NCBI RefSeq assembly: GCF_011299615.1 | Contig: NZ_CP049861.1 | Span: forward strand, 496,001 to 560,000 | DNA: 64,000 nucleotides | Direction of reading: 5' to 3' | Origin: Erysipelothrix sp. HDW6C | GTDB lineage: Bacteria > Bacillota_I > Bacilli_A > Erysipelotrichales > Erysipelotrichaceae | Shown here: piece after piece, positions 48,490-55,265 of the stretch | Layout: each line of letters begins with the position of its first letter | Position numbering within the stretch: the stretch's first letter is position 1 | Program-made: the position numbers and the translations under genes | Notes under the pieces: generated by a model | What the model was told of the DNA's origin: nothing | The model's input: only the letters and a program-made list of their open reading frames with translations | Databases searched by the model: none

Positions 48490-49090
48490 ATATGCAATGC
48501 TAAGTTGTGTCGTACTTCTCAGTGCGACCCTCTCGCAAGCATATCCTGTTATAAAAGAAACGAAGAGACTCGAAATAAAAACGATTGAGAATAAAGATTA
48601 TATTGGAACCCTTAAGGTGGAAGGTATCTTCAACGAAGCCCTGTACGCACCTAATGACAACGAAAAGTACTTATTTCATAATGCTGAGGGGTTGGATGAT
48701 CGTCATGGCGAACTCTTTCTATCTGCAAACAGTGGTTCAGTGATGGGCGATTTTACATTAATCTATGGTCACAATAACTATGATGGAAGCAAGTTTGGTA
48801 ATTTGAGTTATCTGCTCGGTTTGGATGTAATTCCAGATTTGATTTACGAACAAGAAAAAGAAACACACACCTATGCATTTCTCTTTGCTTTTGAGTTTGA
48901 GGACGGAACAAGTGTGTTGGAACAGCAACTGTACGGTGAACAACGCATGGTGTATATTGAAACACTGAAGCAGCGGGCGATAAAATCAGATCATGAACAA
49001 ACAACAGTTGGTGATATTATTTTCCTACAAACATGCATCGGATCATATGGCGATCAACGCTATGTATTTGCCTTTACGAGGGTGTCGTAA
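48473..49090 (+). CDS. Class B-like sortase
   Basis: This membrane-linked transpeptidase has an N-terminal signal/anchor (AMLSCVVLLSATLSQAYPV). The catalytic His100 lies in LIYGHNNYDGSKFGNL, Cys188 in IIFLQTC and Arg196 in GDQRYVFAF. The G-H-N, TC and R pattern and the region between (HTYAFLFAFEFED) fit class B-type sortases better than class A. The 205-residue length is slightly short. The ATG at 48473 lies inside the end of the giant gene and no clear Shine-Dalgarno is seen, so translational coupling is likely; a GTG at 48464 is an alternative start. Its most likely substrate is the adjacent VPTGN protein. Whether it links to peptidoglycan or polymerises pilins is unknown. Confidence 0.87.
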   Translation: MKSQIKYAMLSCVVLLSATLSQAYPVIKETKRLEIKTIENKDYIGTLKVEGIFNEALYAPNDNEKYLFHNAEGLDDRHGELFLSANSGSVMGDFTLIYGHNNYDGSKFGNLSYLLGLDVIPDLIYEQEKETHTYAFLFAFEFEDGTSVLEQQLYGEQRMVYIETLKQRAIKSDHEQTTVGDIIFLQTCIGSYGDQRYVFAFTRVS

Positions 49091-49479
49091 TGAAGAAAGT
49101 GGTCTATCTTTGTGTCGTGATTTTGGCGTTGTTCATCGTATTGCAACCAGAGTTATCACGCCATATCCTAGGATTTAAACTGTTTATGATTCATGATCAA
49201 TCAATGCATGTTGCGATCGCAAGACAATCGGATAATGTACCACAAACAGGAATGGTTGTGATTCAAAATCACGATAAGTATGCCGTGGCATCTTCAAAAG
49301 ACGCAGCAATAATTATGAGTGAAGTACATGTGTATACCAAACAAAAAGAAGATACACTGTATCGTGTTGTCTTCGCTGTCCCACTTCATAGATTACTCGT
49401 GGGTGTTGTGTTTATTCTCGTTATAAAAGGAGGGTATGAATGGAAAAAAAGAAAATTACGATCATTGGGGTCGTCTTAG
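49090..49479 (+). CDS. Signal peptidase I-like membrane protein, apparently degenerate (129 aa)
   Basis: The gene starts at ATG 49090, overlapping the sortase stop by one base (TAATG). It has an N-terminal helix (VVYLCVVILALFIVL), then FKLFMIHDQSMHVAI and TGMVVIQNHDKYAV. These line up loosely with the SGSMEP and GDVVVV boxes of SipW-type signal peptidases. Near the C-terminus YRVVFAVPLHRLLVG and a second helix match the usual ending of that family. The Ser of the SM box is present, but I see no catalytic Lys or HRI-type motif, so it is probably inactive or a chaperone, as described for SipA of streptococcal pilus islands. The family call is tentative. An internal VPQTG is not a sorting signal. 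Confidence 0.6.
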   Translation: MKKVVYLCVVILALFIVLQPELSRHILGFKLFMIHDQSMHVAIARQSDNVPQTGMVVIQNHDKYAVASSKDAAIIMSEVHVYTKQKEDTLYRVVFAVPLHRLLVGVVFILVIKGGYEWKKRKLRSLGSS

Positions 49480-49784
49480 TATTCGCGGTTGTCTTCTTTG
49501 GCTATAAACAATACAACCGTACAGAGGTAAATCATGATCAGTTTACCGTGACATTAAATCAGCGATTCAAAACTGAAGTCCTGAACGACACAATCTATCT
49601 TTACATCCCAATTAATACCAACCTTGGTCATACAACTGTAAGTGTCTTAATTGATGGTAAGAAGGTTGATGCTCAAGAATTTCAATATATGATTTACAGT
49701 ATTGATACAAAGGTACCTCAGGAGAGTATTCGAACATTTGCTCTGAACGAGTTACCACTAACCATAAGTGTAATCGTATCCTGA
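49440..49784 (+). CDS. Small membrane-anchored extracytoplasmic protein (114 aa)
   Basis: The frame begins 40 bases before the previous gene ends, with AGGAGGG just upstream, so it is coupled to it. A basic start and one helix (ITIIGVVLVFAVVFFGYK) are followed by about 90 residues of mostly beta-forming sequence, including YLYIPINTNLGHTTVSVLID. No cysteine or known motif is visible. As the last gene of the giant protein-sortase cassette it may help assembly or be a minor surface component. I do not recognise the family. Confidence 0.75.
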   Translation: MEKKKITIIGVVLVFAVVFFGYKQYNRTEVNHDQFTVTLNQRFKTEVLNDTIYLYIPINTNLGHTTVSVLIDGKKVDAQEFQYMIYSIDTKVPQESIRTFALNELPLTISVIVS

Positions 49785-49786
49785 AA

Positions 49787-49817
49787 AGAAGTCGGAAAAT
49801 CTCCGGCTTCTTTTTAT
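49787..49817. terminator. Terminator of the sortase cassette (bidirectional)
   Basis: AGAAGTCGGA (49787-49796) pairs with TCCGGCTTCT (49802-49811), one wobble pair included, followed by TTTT. The convergent membrane-protein gene ends at 49814, so the hairpin can serve both directions; the minus-strand tail is a weaker T-run. Confidence 0.85.
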
Positions 49818-50779
49818 AAATTATTAATGTAGGTAAGTTCGCTGCCATCAGCTTCGTATTTAACAATACGTGAAACATTGTCATTTGCTGCAATTGCTTG
49901 TTCTGATTCGCAAATTTCTACAATAAAATAAGCAGTGTATTCGAGTTGGTAGGTTCTCAAATCAAAAATATCGGTATAGTCAAATAATATCACCAATGAA
50001 AACTCGGTTCCGTTTGGGAGGCGTTCCAAATCATCACAGTCAATTTGAATGGCATTGCTGAGATCAATCTCGAATTCTTCAGAAGAGAAGAGAATGTTGT
50101 GTTTAAACTCATGAACATAGTTCTTCTTAAGGCGTAAGGGAAGTGGTGAAACAATGTGTTGGCTTGTTATGACCAAATCCTTGATATGGTTGTCAGAGAT
50201 ATTCATAATCGTAAGATGATCAAGGAGATAGCGACTGGTGCTATCCACCGTATATTTACAATGAAGCAAGGGCATTACCTCGTCAGCGCGTTCGTTGAAA
50301 TGCGTGATGCGCACATCATGCTTGGATTCGCGACGTCGTTGATTCTCATGACTGATCGTAAGGTACAGGGCAACCATCGTAATTAAGCCCCCAGTAATAA
50401 ACCCGATAAAGCCAATCCATCCATCTGCAGAACCCACTTTGGGTAGATTAAGATTGGTCTCGTGATACAAACTCTTGCCTAATAAAATGATACTATATGC
50501 AAAGGGAATCGAGAAAACTACAAAATTGAATGTACTAATTTTGATTGCATCATCGACCAAGGACCACTTGCCACGTTTAAGTTTGCGACGAATGAAAATG
50601 AGGTAGGTTAATACAATCATACCTAGAGCCATAATGACACTGACTTTCAGAAAAGAACCGAAGTAAAGATAACGAGGTTTGATATCGAGAAGTATCGGTT
50701 TCATAATGAGCCCAAATGCAAGGACCACGAGTGCTACAACAATATCTACAATGATAATTCTGTTTGGTTTCTTATCCAT
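49814..50779 (-). CDS. Four-helix membrane protein of unknown function (321 aa)
   Basis: Four hydrophobic segments occupy residues about 10-155: VVALVVLAFGLIMKPILL, VIMALGMIVLTYLIFI, FNFVVFSIPFAYSIILL and IGFIGFITGGLITMVALYLT. A basic linker (HENQRRRESKHD) leads into a soluble, probably cytoplasmic C-terminal half with beta-type sequence. The first four-helix part and the GWIGFIGFITGG segment recall small channel-linked or signalling membrane proteins, but I cannot name the family. AGGGG precedes the ATG at 50779. It lies between the sortase cassette (convergent) and the acyltransferase gene (same strand, 68 bases upstream). Confidence 0.8.
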   Translation of the reverse strand: MDKKPNRIIIVDIVVALVVLAFGLIMKPILLDIKPRYLYFGSFLKVSVIMALGMIVLTYLIFIRRKLKRGKWSLVDDAIKISTFNFVVFSIPFAYSIILLGKSLYHETNLNLPKVGSADGWIGFIGFITGGLITMVALYLTISHENQRRRESKHDVRITHFNERADEVMPLLHCKYTVDSTSRYLLDHLTIMNISDNHIKDLVITSQHIVSPLPLRLKKNYVHEFKHNILFSSEEFEIDLSNAIQIDCDDLERLPNGTEFSLVILFDYTDIFDLRTYQLEYTAYFIVEICESEQAIAANDNVSRIVKYEADGSELTYINNL

Positions 50780-50847
50780 AATGTACCCCTATTCTCTATT
50801 AAATATAATATAAGTAGGTTCTAATACTGAAAAGTATTCATATATGA

Positions 50848-51912
50848 CTATGAGTGATGTGATTGATGTCTTCGTTTATTCAAAAGGTATTGGAGAAAAA
50901 GTCCAAACAAAGTACTGATGGCAAAGACAAGAATTTGGTGAAGTAAAAGTGCTGACCAAGGTGACAAAATGTTAGTGGATAAAATGTACAACGGACGCAG
51001 TTTGATTAGAACAAACTCATGGATTAGATAGGTCATGAGTGTGGCGTTTGCGAGTGTTTTAAAAACCATCCGGGTACGACATGCAAACGTTGCCTTATTT
51101 GCGAACCATTGAGAAATTACAAGTGTGGCAATGACAGATACAGCAGTAAACAATCCGTTTCTATCATCAAGACGTATGAGAGACCCATTGATAAACGCTG
51201 GATCATTGCGCGTGAAGGCAACGGAAATACCAACACAAACAATCATTGTTATTGCAGCAAAAACCGCATAACTCCGTCTAAATGTGCGAGTAGGCATCAG
51301 ATTGAAAATCAAATGTCCTAAAATGAAATAGCCAAGCGTCATTGAGAAGTATCCATATTGGAGAAGTGGAGAAACACTGATTCCACTCATTGTTTCAAGT
51401 GTCGGAATAAAAGATCCAAAGAAAATGCACAGACCACAAAAAATCAGATGTTCCTTGCGTGACATCGACTGGCACAGGACGCGAATAAAAGGAAGACAAA
51501 TAAGAAGCCCTGCGAATGTGTATAAAAACCACAGCGGAACCCGAAAGGGTTCAGAAATGATTGTTCTAAAAAAATAAAATAATGAGAAGTCCCGCAGACT
51601 TTGGTATTCGTAAAGTTGGAAACAATAATAGAATAATGAAGCGAGTACAAGGACAGTCAGAATCTTAAGAACACGCTGTCTATAGACAACAGAAAATGAT
51701 TCGATCTTAGGAATTAAGAGAGCACCACTTACAGCGAAGAATATTCCAACAGCGACTTTGCTTGTAAAGAAAGCAGCTAACAATCCCGACAGTGTCGCAG
51801 CATCAACGCCAAAAGTAATTACTTCAGGGATGTTAATTGTATGATTGACGATAACAAGAAATGAAGCAACAATTTTCAAGATGTCAAAAATTGGATTTCG
51901 TTTAGTTTCCAT
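50848..51912 (-). CDS. Acyltransferase-3 family membrane protein
   Basis: This integral membrane O-acyltransferase has about ten helices. The N-terminus METKRNPIFDILKIVASFLV with the conserved His in VIVNHT is the family hallmark, and VGIFFAVSGALLIPK follows. It probably adds acetyl or another acyl group to a surface polysaccharide. The open frame extends upstream to 52047, but that part overlaps the neighbouring gene deeply and lacks family features. The ATG at 51912 overlaps the glycosyltransferase stop by 11 bases, so coupled translation is likely and no separate RBS is needed. That gives 354 residues, normal for the family. Confidence 0.88.
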   Translation of the reverse strand: METKRNPIFDILKIVASFLVIVNHTINIPEVITFGVDAATLSGLLAAFFTSKVAVGIFFAVSGALLIPKIESFSVVYRQRVLKILTVLVLASLFYYCFQLYEYQSLRDFSLFYFFRTIISEPFRVPLWFLYTFAGLLICLPFIRVLCQSMSRKEHLIFCGLCIFFGSFIPTLETMSGISVSPLLQYGYFSMTLGYFILGHLIFNLMPTRTFRRSYAVFAAITMIVCVGISVAFTRNDPAFINGSLIRLDDRNGLFTAVSVIATLVISQWFANKATFACRTRMVFKTLANATLMTYLIHEFVLIKLRPLYILSTNILSPWSALLLHQILVFAISTLFGLFLQYLLNKRRHQSHHS

Positions 51913-53788
51913 AGTTTTCTGCTGCATAACTGGGTGCGTAGGAGTGGCCAAAATCAAGGGCAAAGAAATCATTGAGAAAACGTGCATAGTCATCAATAGA
52001 CTTAAAATTAACGCGTGCAGTAGTTTGATTTTCAACTTCTTCAACAATCTCCAAATTCATAATGGGATGCTTGAAGTCACCGATTGAAAGTATGTAGGGT
52101 TTACCCTCCGTAATCTTGGCATTGGTCTCAAAATACAATTGACAGGCATTGCTATCAAAACGCGCATGTTCTTTCTTTATACCGGCCATGGATTCAATGG
52201 TGATTCTTCCATCAAAAAATTGAATTTCATCGAATCGTGTGCGTTCGAAACATGTGTAGATCACCAATGAAAGGATGATCATATTGTAGACAAGCCAGTA
52301 GATTCCATAGTTTCCTGTGATACCTTGCACAAGATAAACATACAGCGCAATGAAGTGGAAAAGGAGCAAGACAATGTGTGGCCATGCAGCGCTTAGATCA
52401 AAAGAACGCTTGTTTAGCGTTACCCCCTTTTTGGTAACTCTAAAACGGGCGGATGCTCTTCGTGGGATAAACAACTCACGTAGGAATGCGAAAAAAAGTT
52501 TGGGTGCAACAAGATATTCCATAACCTGACTTACAATGAGGCTAGTGTGACCTTGTGTTGTAATTCGGAATGTAAGATATTGTGAGAATAACGAAGGCAA
52601 CCAAAAGGATAGAAAGACAAGGGGGTGTATTTTGATAAACTGTACTCCACCGAAAATAACTATAATAGGCAGCAAGAGATAGACAAGCTTCGAGAATGTT
52701 GACAACCAATAGATAACACCGTATCCATAAATAAAACGCTGTTTGATGCTCAGCTTTTCTTTGTTATAAATTCCATACTTTTTGAGAACTTGGATGGTTC
52801 CGCGTCCCCAACGATTCTTTTGTTTAATATAATCGTCAACGGTTTCTGCCGAAAGCCCACTTGCCAATTGTTTGTTTACAAAGGCGGACTTCCATCCTTT
52901 GTTTTGGAGTAAGAGTCCTGTTGCCATATCTTCAGTGATGACGCCACTTGCAAATCCACCAATTGAATCCAGTGCTGATCTGCGGAACAGCGCGTTGCTG
53001 CCGATGTACATCATTGCATCTTGTGTGTCTCTAGCCGGTTGCAAAACGCGCATAAAGAGATCTTGGTCGTTTGCGTAACGGCGCCCCAACTTCAGATTCT
53101 TTTGGAAGATATCAAGATTGTAAAATGTCTGAGGCGTTTGTACGAAAGCTACAGTGGGATCGTTAAAGTGATCCATTGTCTCGGTAAGGAAGTTGCGTTT
53201 AAGAACCATGTCAGCATCCTGTGTTACGATGATTTCCCCGGTAGTGACCGCCATAGCATTATTTAGATTTCCTGCTTTTGCATGAAGATTGTTTTCACGG
53301 GTTATGTAGTGTACATTCAAGTCAGCACATAATTCCTCAACATCTTTGCGTTTCCCATCATCACAAACATAAACATTGAGTTTTCCACTTGGGTAAAGGA
53401 CATTCTTTGCCCCTACGATTGTAGGTGTGATGACACTCAGCGGTTCATTGTAAGTTGCGATAAAAATATCCACTGAAGGAAGTGGACTGGATCGTTTCAT
53501 TTTTTCTTTTTCCTCAAATGGTGTCCAAAAGAGGATCAGTGCATAAACTGATTGTACAAGTCCAAACAACTCAGTAACAAGGATTAAGATGCTCCAGACG
53601 ATATTCTGTGCAGCGTCCAGAGGCAATGTGAAAAAACTGCGATACATCAGATAAACTAGTTGCAAGATTATTGTTACACAAAGCAAAAATCGAATATTTC
53701 GATTTCCATTTTGATACATTAAATAAGCCAAATAAACCAATAACATTGACACCAGTCCATAAGAAAAGACCAACATACTTAAATTCAT
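51902..53788 (-). CDS. Cellulose synthase-like GT2 glycosyltransferase
   Basis: This is a processive polysaccharide synthase of the inner membrane. Three N-terminal helices precede the catalytic motifs DVFIATYNEP, VYVCDDGKRKD, the DxD in VTQDADMV, TED in GVITEDMATG and QKNRW (QxxRW type). More helices follow (LPIIVIFGGVQFI and others). The C-terminal region from about residue 515 sits where BcsA has its PilZ domain, but I see no RxxxR or DxSxxG motif, so c-di-GMP binding is doubtful. The frame is open from 53851; the ATG at 53788 (MNLSMLVF) starts the first helix directly, so I chose it, although its RBS (GGGTGGGG) is imperfect. With the overlapping acyltransferase it suggests an acylated exopolysaccharide. 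The sugar is unknown. Confidence 0.87.
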   Translation of the reverse strand: MNLSMLVFSYGLVSMLLVYLAYLMYQNGNRNIRFLLCVTIILQLVYLMYRSFFTLPLDAAQNIVWSILILVTELFGLVQSVYALILFWTPFEEKEKMKRSSPLPSVDIFIATYNEPLSVITPTIVGAKNVLYPSGKLNVYVCDDGKRKDVEELCADLNVHYITRENNLHAKAGNLNNAMAVTTGEIIVTQDADMVLKRNFLTETMDHFNDPTVAFVQTPQTFYNLDIFQKNLKLGRRYANDQDLFMRVLQPARDTQDAMMYIGSNALFRRSALDSIGGFASGVITEDMATGLLLQNKGWKSAFVNKQLASGLSAETVDDYIKQKNRWGRGTIQVLKKYGIYNKEKLSIKQRFIYGYGVIYWLSTFSKLVYLLLPIIVIFGGVQFIKIHPLVFLSFWLPSLFSQYLTFRITTQGHTSLIVSQVMEYLVAPKLFFAFLRELFIPRRASARFRVTKKGVTLNKRSFDLSAAWPHIVLLLFHFIALYVYLVQGITGNYGIYWLVYNMIILSLVIYTCFERTRFDEIQFFDGRITIESMAGIKKEHARFDSNACQLYFETNAKITEGKPYILSIGDFKHPIMNLEIVEEVENQTTARVNFKSIDDYARFLNDFFALDFGHSYAPSYAAENYGN

Positions 53789-53859
53789 ATTAAAACCCCA
53801 CCCATTTCTTTTCAAATCGTGTATATACCCCAGATTTAATAAAGTACACAATGCTCAAT

Positions 53860-53887
53860 ATTATATCACTTTAATATTTATCGGCAA
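53860..53887 (-). promoter_or_regulatory. Promoter of the glycosyltransferase-acyltransferase operon
   Basis: On the minus strand TTGCCG (53882-53887), a 16-base spacer and TATAAT (53860-53865) form a plausible vegetative promoter about 70 bases before the ATG at 53788. Confidence 0.5.
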
Positions 53888-53906
53888 CCTTGCTCCGAGG
53901 GTGAGG

Positions 53907-53935
53907 TTGATTAACAAATGCATTTCGCATATACT
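53907..53935 (+). promoter_or_regulatory. SigA-type promoter of the lipoprotein gene
   Basis: TTGATT (53907-53912), a 17-base spacer and TATACT (53930-53935) match the vegetative consensus well. The lipoprotein ATG is at 53965. It is divergent from the glycosyltransferase promoter. Confidence 0.65.
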
Positions 53936-53964
53936 TTTAGTGAGGGTAGAAACGAGAAATAGAA

Positions 53965-54498
53965 ATGAAACGATTTATAATAGTATTATTAATGAGCTTA
54001 CTCATTGTGAGTTGCTCATCAAAGCAAGAGGAGAAACCAAAGGCAGAACCTGAGAAACCAGCAGTGATAGAAAAACCTGTTGAGAAACCAGTGGTCACGG
54101 AATCCAAACTAATTACAACAGAATGTACTTCGACAAGTAGTGAAGATATTGGATTCGACTCAATGTCATTTACACATAAAGATGACAAAATAAAAACACT
54201 GATCATTAAAGCAGAAATGCCAGTTGATTCGGTTGAAATAGCAGATATGATTGACGCTGAAGATAAAGAAGAATTTTATGCTGAGATGGGATACCCTGAT
54301 GAGATTGAAGTGTTACTCGAACGCAGTGGTGATACATCATTCACATTAAGCATGATTATTGACTCAGAGAATGCAACACCTGAACTTTACGAGTTCTTTG
54401 AAGAAGCGGGTGGCGCGTTTAAACTGATTAACTCAATGTCACCGAAGTTGTTAATCATGGCCTTAGAGACACAAGAAATGGCTTGCAAGAGCGAATAA
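53965..54498 (+). CDS. Small lipoprotein of unknown function (177 aa)
   Basis: The lipoprotein signal is MKRFIIVLLMSLLIVSCSSK, with lipobox LIVSC and Cys17. A Glu/Lys/Pro-rich linker (KPKAEPEKPAVIEKPVEKP) leads to a globular domain of about 125 residues, acidic, with two Cys: one in TTECTSTSSED and one near the C-terminus in MACKSE. The order and size weakly recall DUF1307/YehR-type lipoproteins, but I would not assign that. It has its own promoter and a terminator downstream, so it is monocistronic. The location is the outer face of the membrane; the role is unknown. Confidence 0.8.
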   Translation: MKRFIIVLLMSLLIVSCSSKQEEKPKAEPEKPAVIEKPVEKPVVTESKLITTECTSTSSEDIGFDSMSFTHKDDKIKTLIIKAEMPVDSVEIADMIDAEDKEEFYAEMGYPDEIEVLLERSGDTSFTLSMIIDSENATPELYEFFEEAGGAFKLINSMSPKLLIMALETQEMACKSE

Positions 54499-54551
54499 TA
54501 AGGTGTCACAATAACCACGAGTCTTAGGATTCGAGTTTTTCTTTGATTTAT

Positions 54552-54585
54552 AAAAAGACGAATGCAGGTGCATCCGTCTTTTTTG
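54552..54585. terminator. Bidirectional terminator, lipoprotein and DUF1304 genes
   Basis: AAAAAGACG and ATGCA pair with TGCAT and CGTCTTTTTT across one mismatch and a GG loop (54552-54584). A- and T-runs on the two sides suit both converging genes. Confidence 0.8.
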
Positions 54586-54597
54586 TTGTAAGGAAAT

Positions 54598-54960
54598 CTA
54601 AAAAATGAAAGTTGATAAGAGTGCAATGATTGCTAAACCACCTTGCGTAAGTATAATCTTCTTATTGCTAGTAAAACTTCCATACGTCGCAACACAGATA
54701 ATATATACCAGAACAAGTCTCGAAATCTCCAATGCCGACCCTGAGAAAAACAGTGCGTATAATAGAAATACACCAATCAGTCCATTGTAAACACCTTGGT
54801 TCTTAAGTAAAACCTGAATCGAAGGGTGTGCGATCGTGGCGTCATTCAAATTAAAAACCTTACTTGTTTGTTTTGATGTTGTGGCGAATGTTTCGAGATA
54901 CATGATAAAAAAGAATTCAATTGCAACGAATACAATTAAGAGCGATGAAATGAATGACAT
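54598..54960 (-). CDS. DUF1304-family membrane protein (120 aa)
   Basis: The protein has four predicted helices. The first ends in FFIMYLETFAT, and the loop contains LLKNQGVYNGLIGVFLL; both are typical of DUF1304 proteins, small membrane proteins without a known function. AAGGAG upstream of the ATG at 54960 and a good promoter support the gene. It is monocistronic, convergent with the lipoprotein gene and divergent from the LRR gene. Confidence 0.88.
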   Translation of the reverse strand: MSFISSLLIVFVAIEFFFIMYLETFATTSKQTSKVFNLNDATIAHPSIQVLLKNQGVYNGLIGVFLLYALFFSGSALEISRLVLVYIICVATYGSFTSNKKIILTQGGLAIIALLSTFIF

Positions 54961-55265
54961 AGAGTTTCTCCTTAAAAATTCGTTTTTATTATAGTTCTGA
55001 TGTTTGTCATATGCAAGCGATGTGCGCTATCACAAAGAGATGATGAAATATGAACTTTATAAATTAAACGTTCGAGTATAAACAAAAATTTATATGAACG
55101 CCTATCAAAAATACGGTTTGTTACATCACAGACAACTTTCGTCACAATTTGAAGATTATATTAAAATTGTGAGTTAATATACACAATGAAGATTAAAACA
55201 AGTAATTGCATGTGCGATTACAGATACCTTCAATCGCAAAGTAATAATGAAAGAGAAGGAAACCT
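54961..55265. other. Divergent intergenic region with repeated CACAAT half-sites
   Basis: This region holds the minus-strand DUF1304 promoter and the region upstream of the LRR gene. CACAAT (55143-55148), ATTGTG (55166-55171) and CACAAT (55182-55187) form two overlapping inverted repeats about 80-120 bases before the LRR start, a possible operator. The LRR gene's RBS (GAGAAGGAAA) is moderate. No coding frame is seen. Confidence 0.4.
54988..55016 (-). promoter_or_regulatory. Promoter of the DUF1304 gene
   Basis: On the minus strand TTGCAT (55011-55016), a 17-base spacer and TATAAT (54988-54993) precede the ATG at 54960. Confidence 0.6.

Noticed and set aside
49243-49257. VPQTG in the 129-aa protein, resembling a sorting signal
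   Set aside because: It lies about 60 residues before the C-terminal helix and sits in the TGMVVI box of a peptidase-like fold; sorting signals are directly followed by the helix.
51912-52047. A longer acyltransferase start at 52047
   Set aside because: It would overlap the glycosyltransferase gene by 146 bases and add a segment not typical of the family; the family start motif follows the ATG at 51912.
53937-54206. Minus-strand frame across the lipoprotein gene start
   Set aside because: It is antisense to a gene with a clear promoter, lipobox and terminator, and has no RBS or domain of its own.
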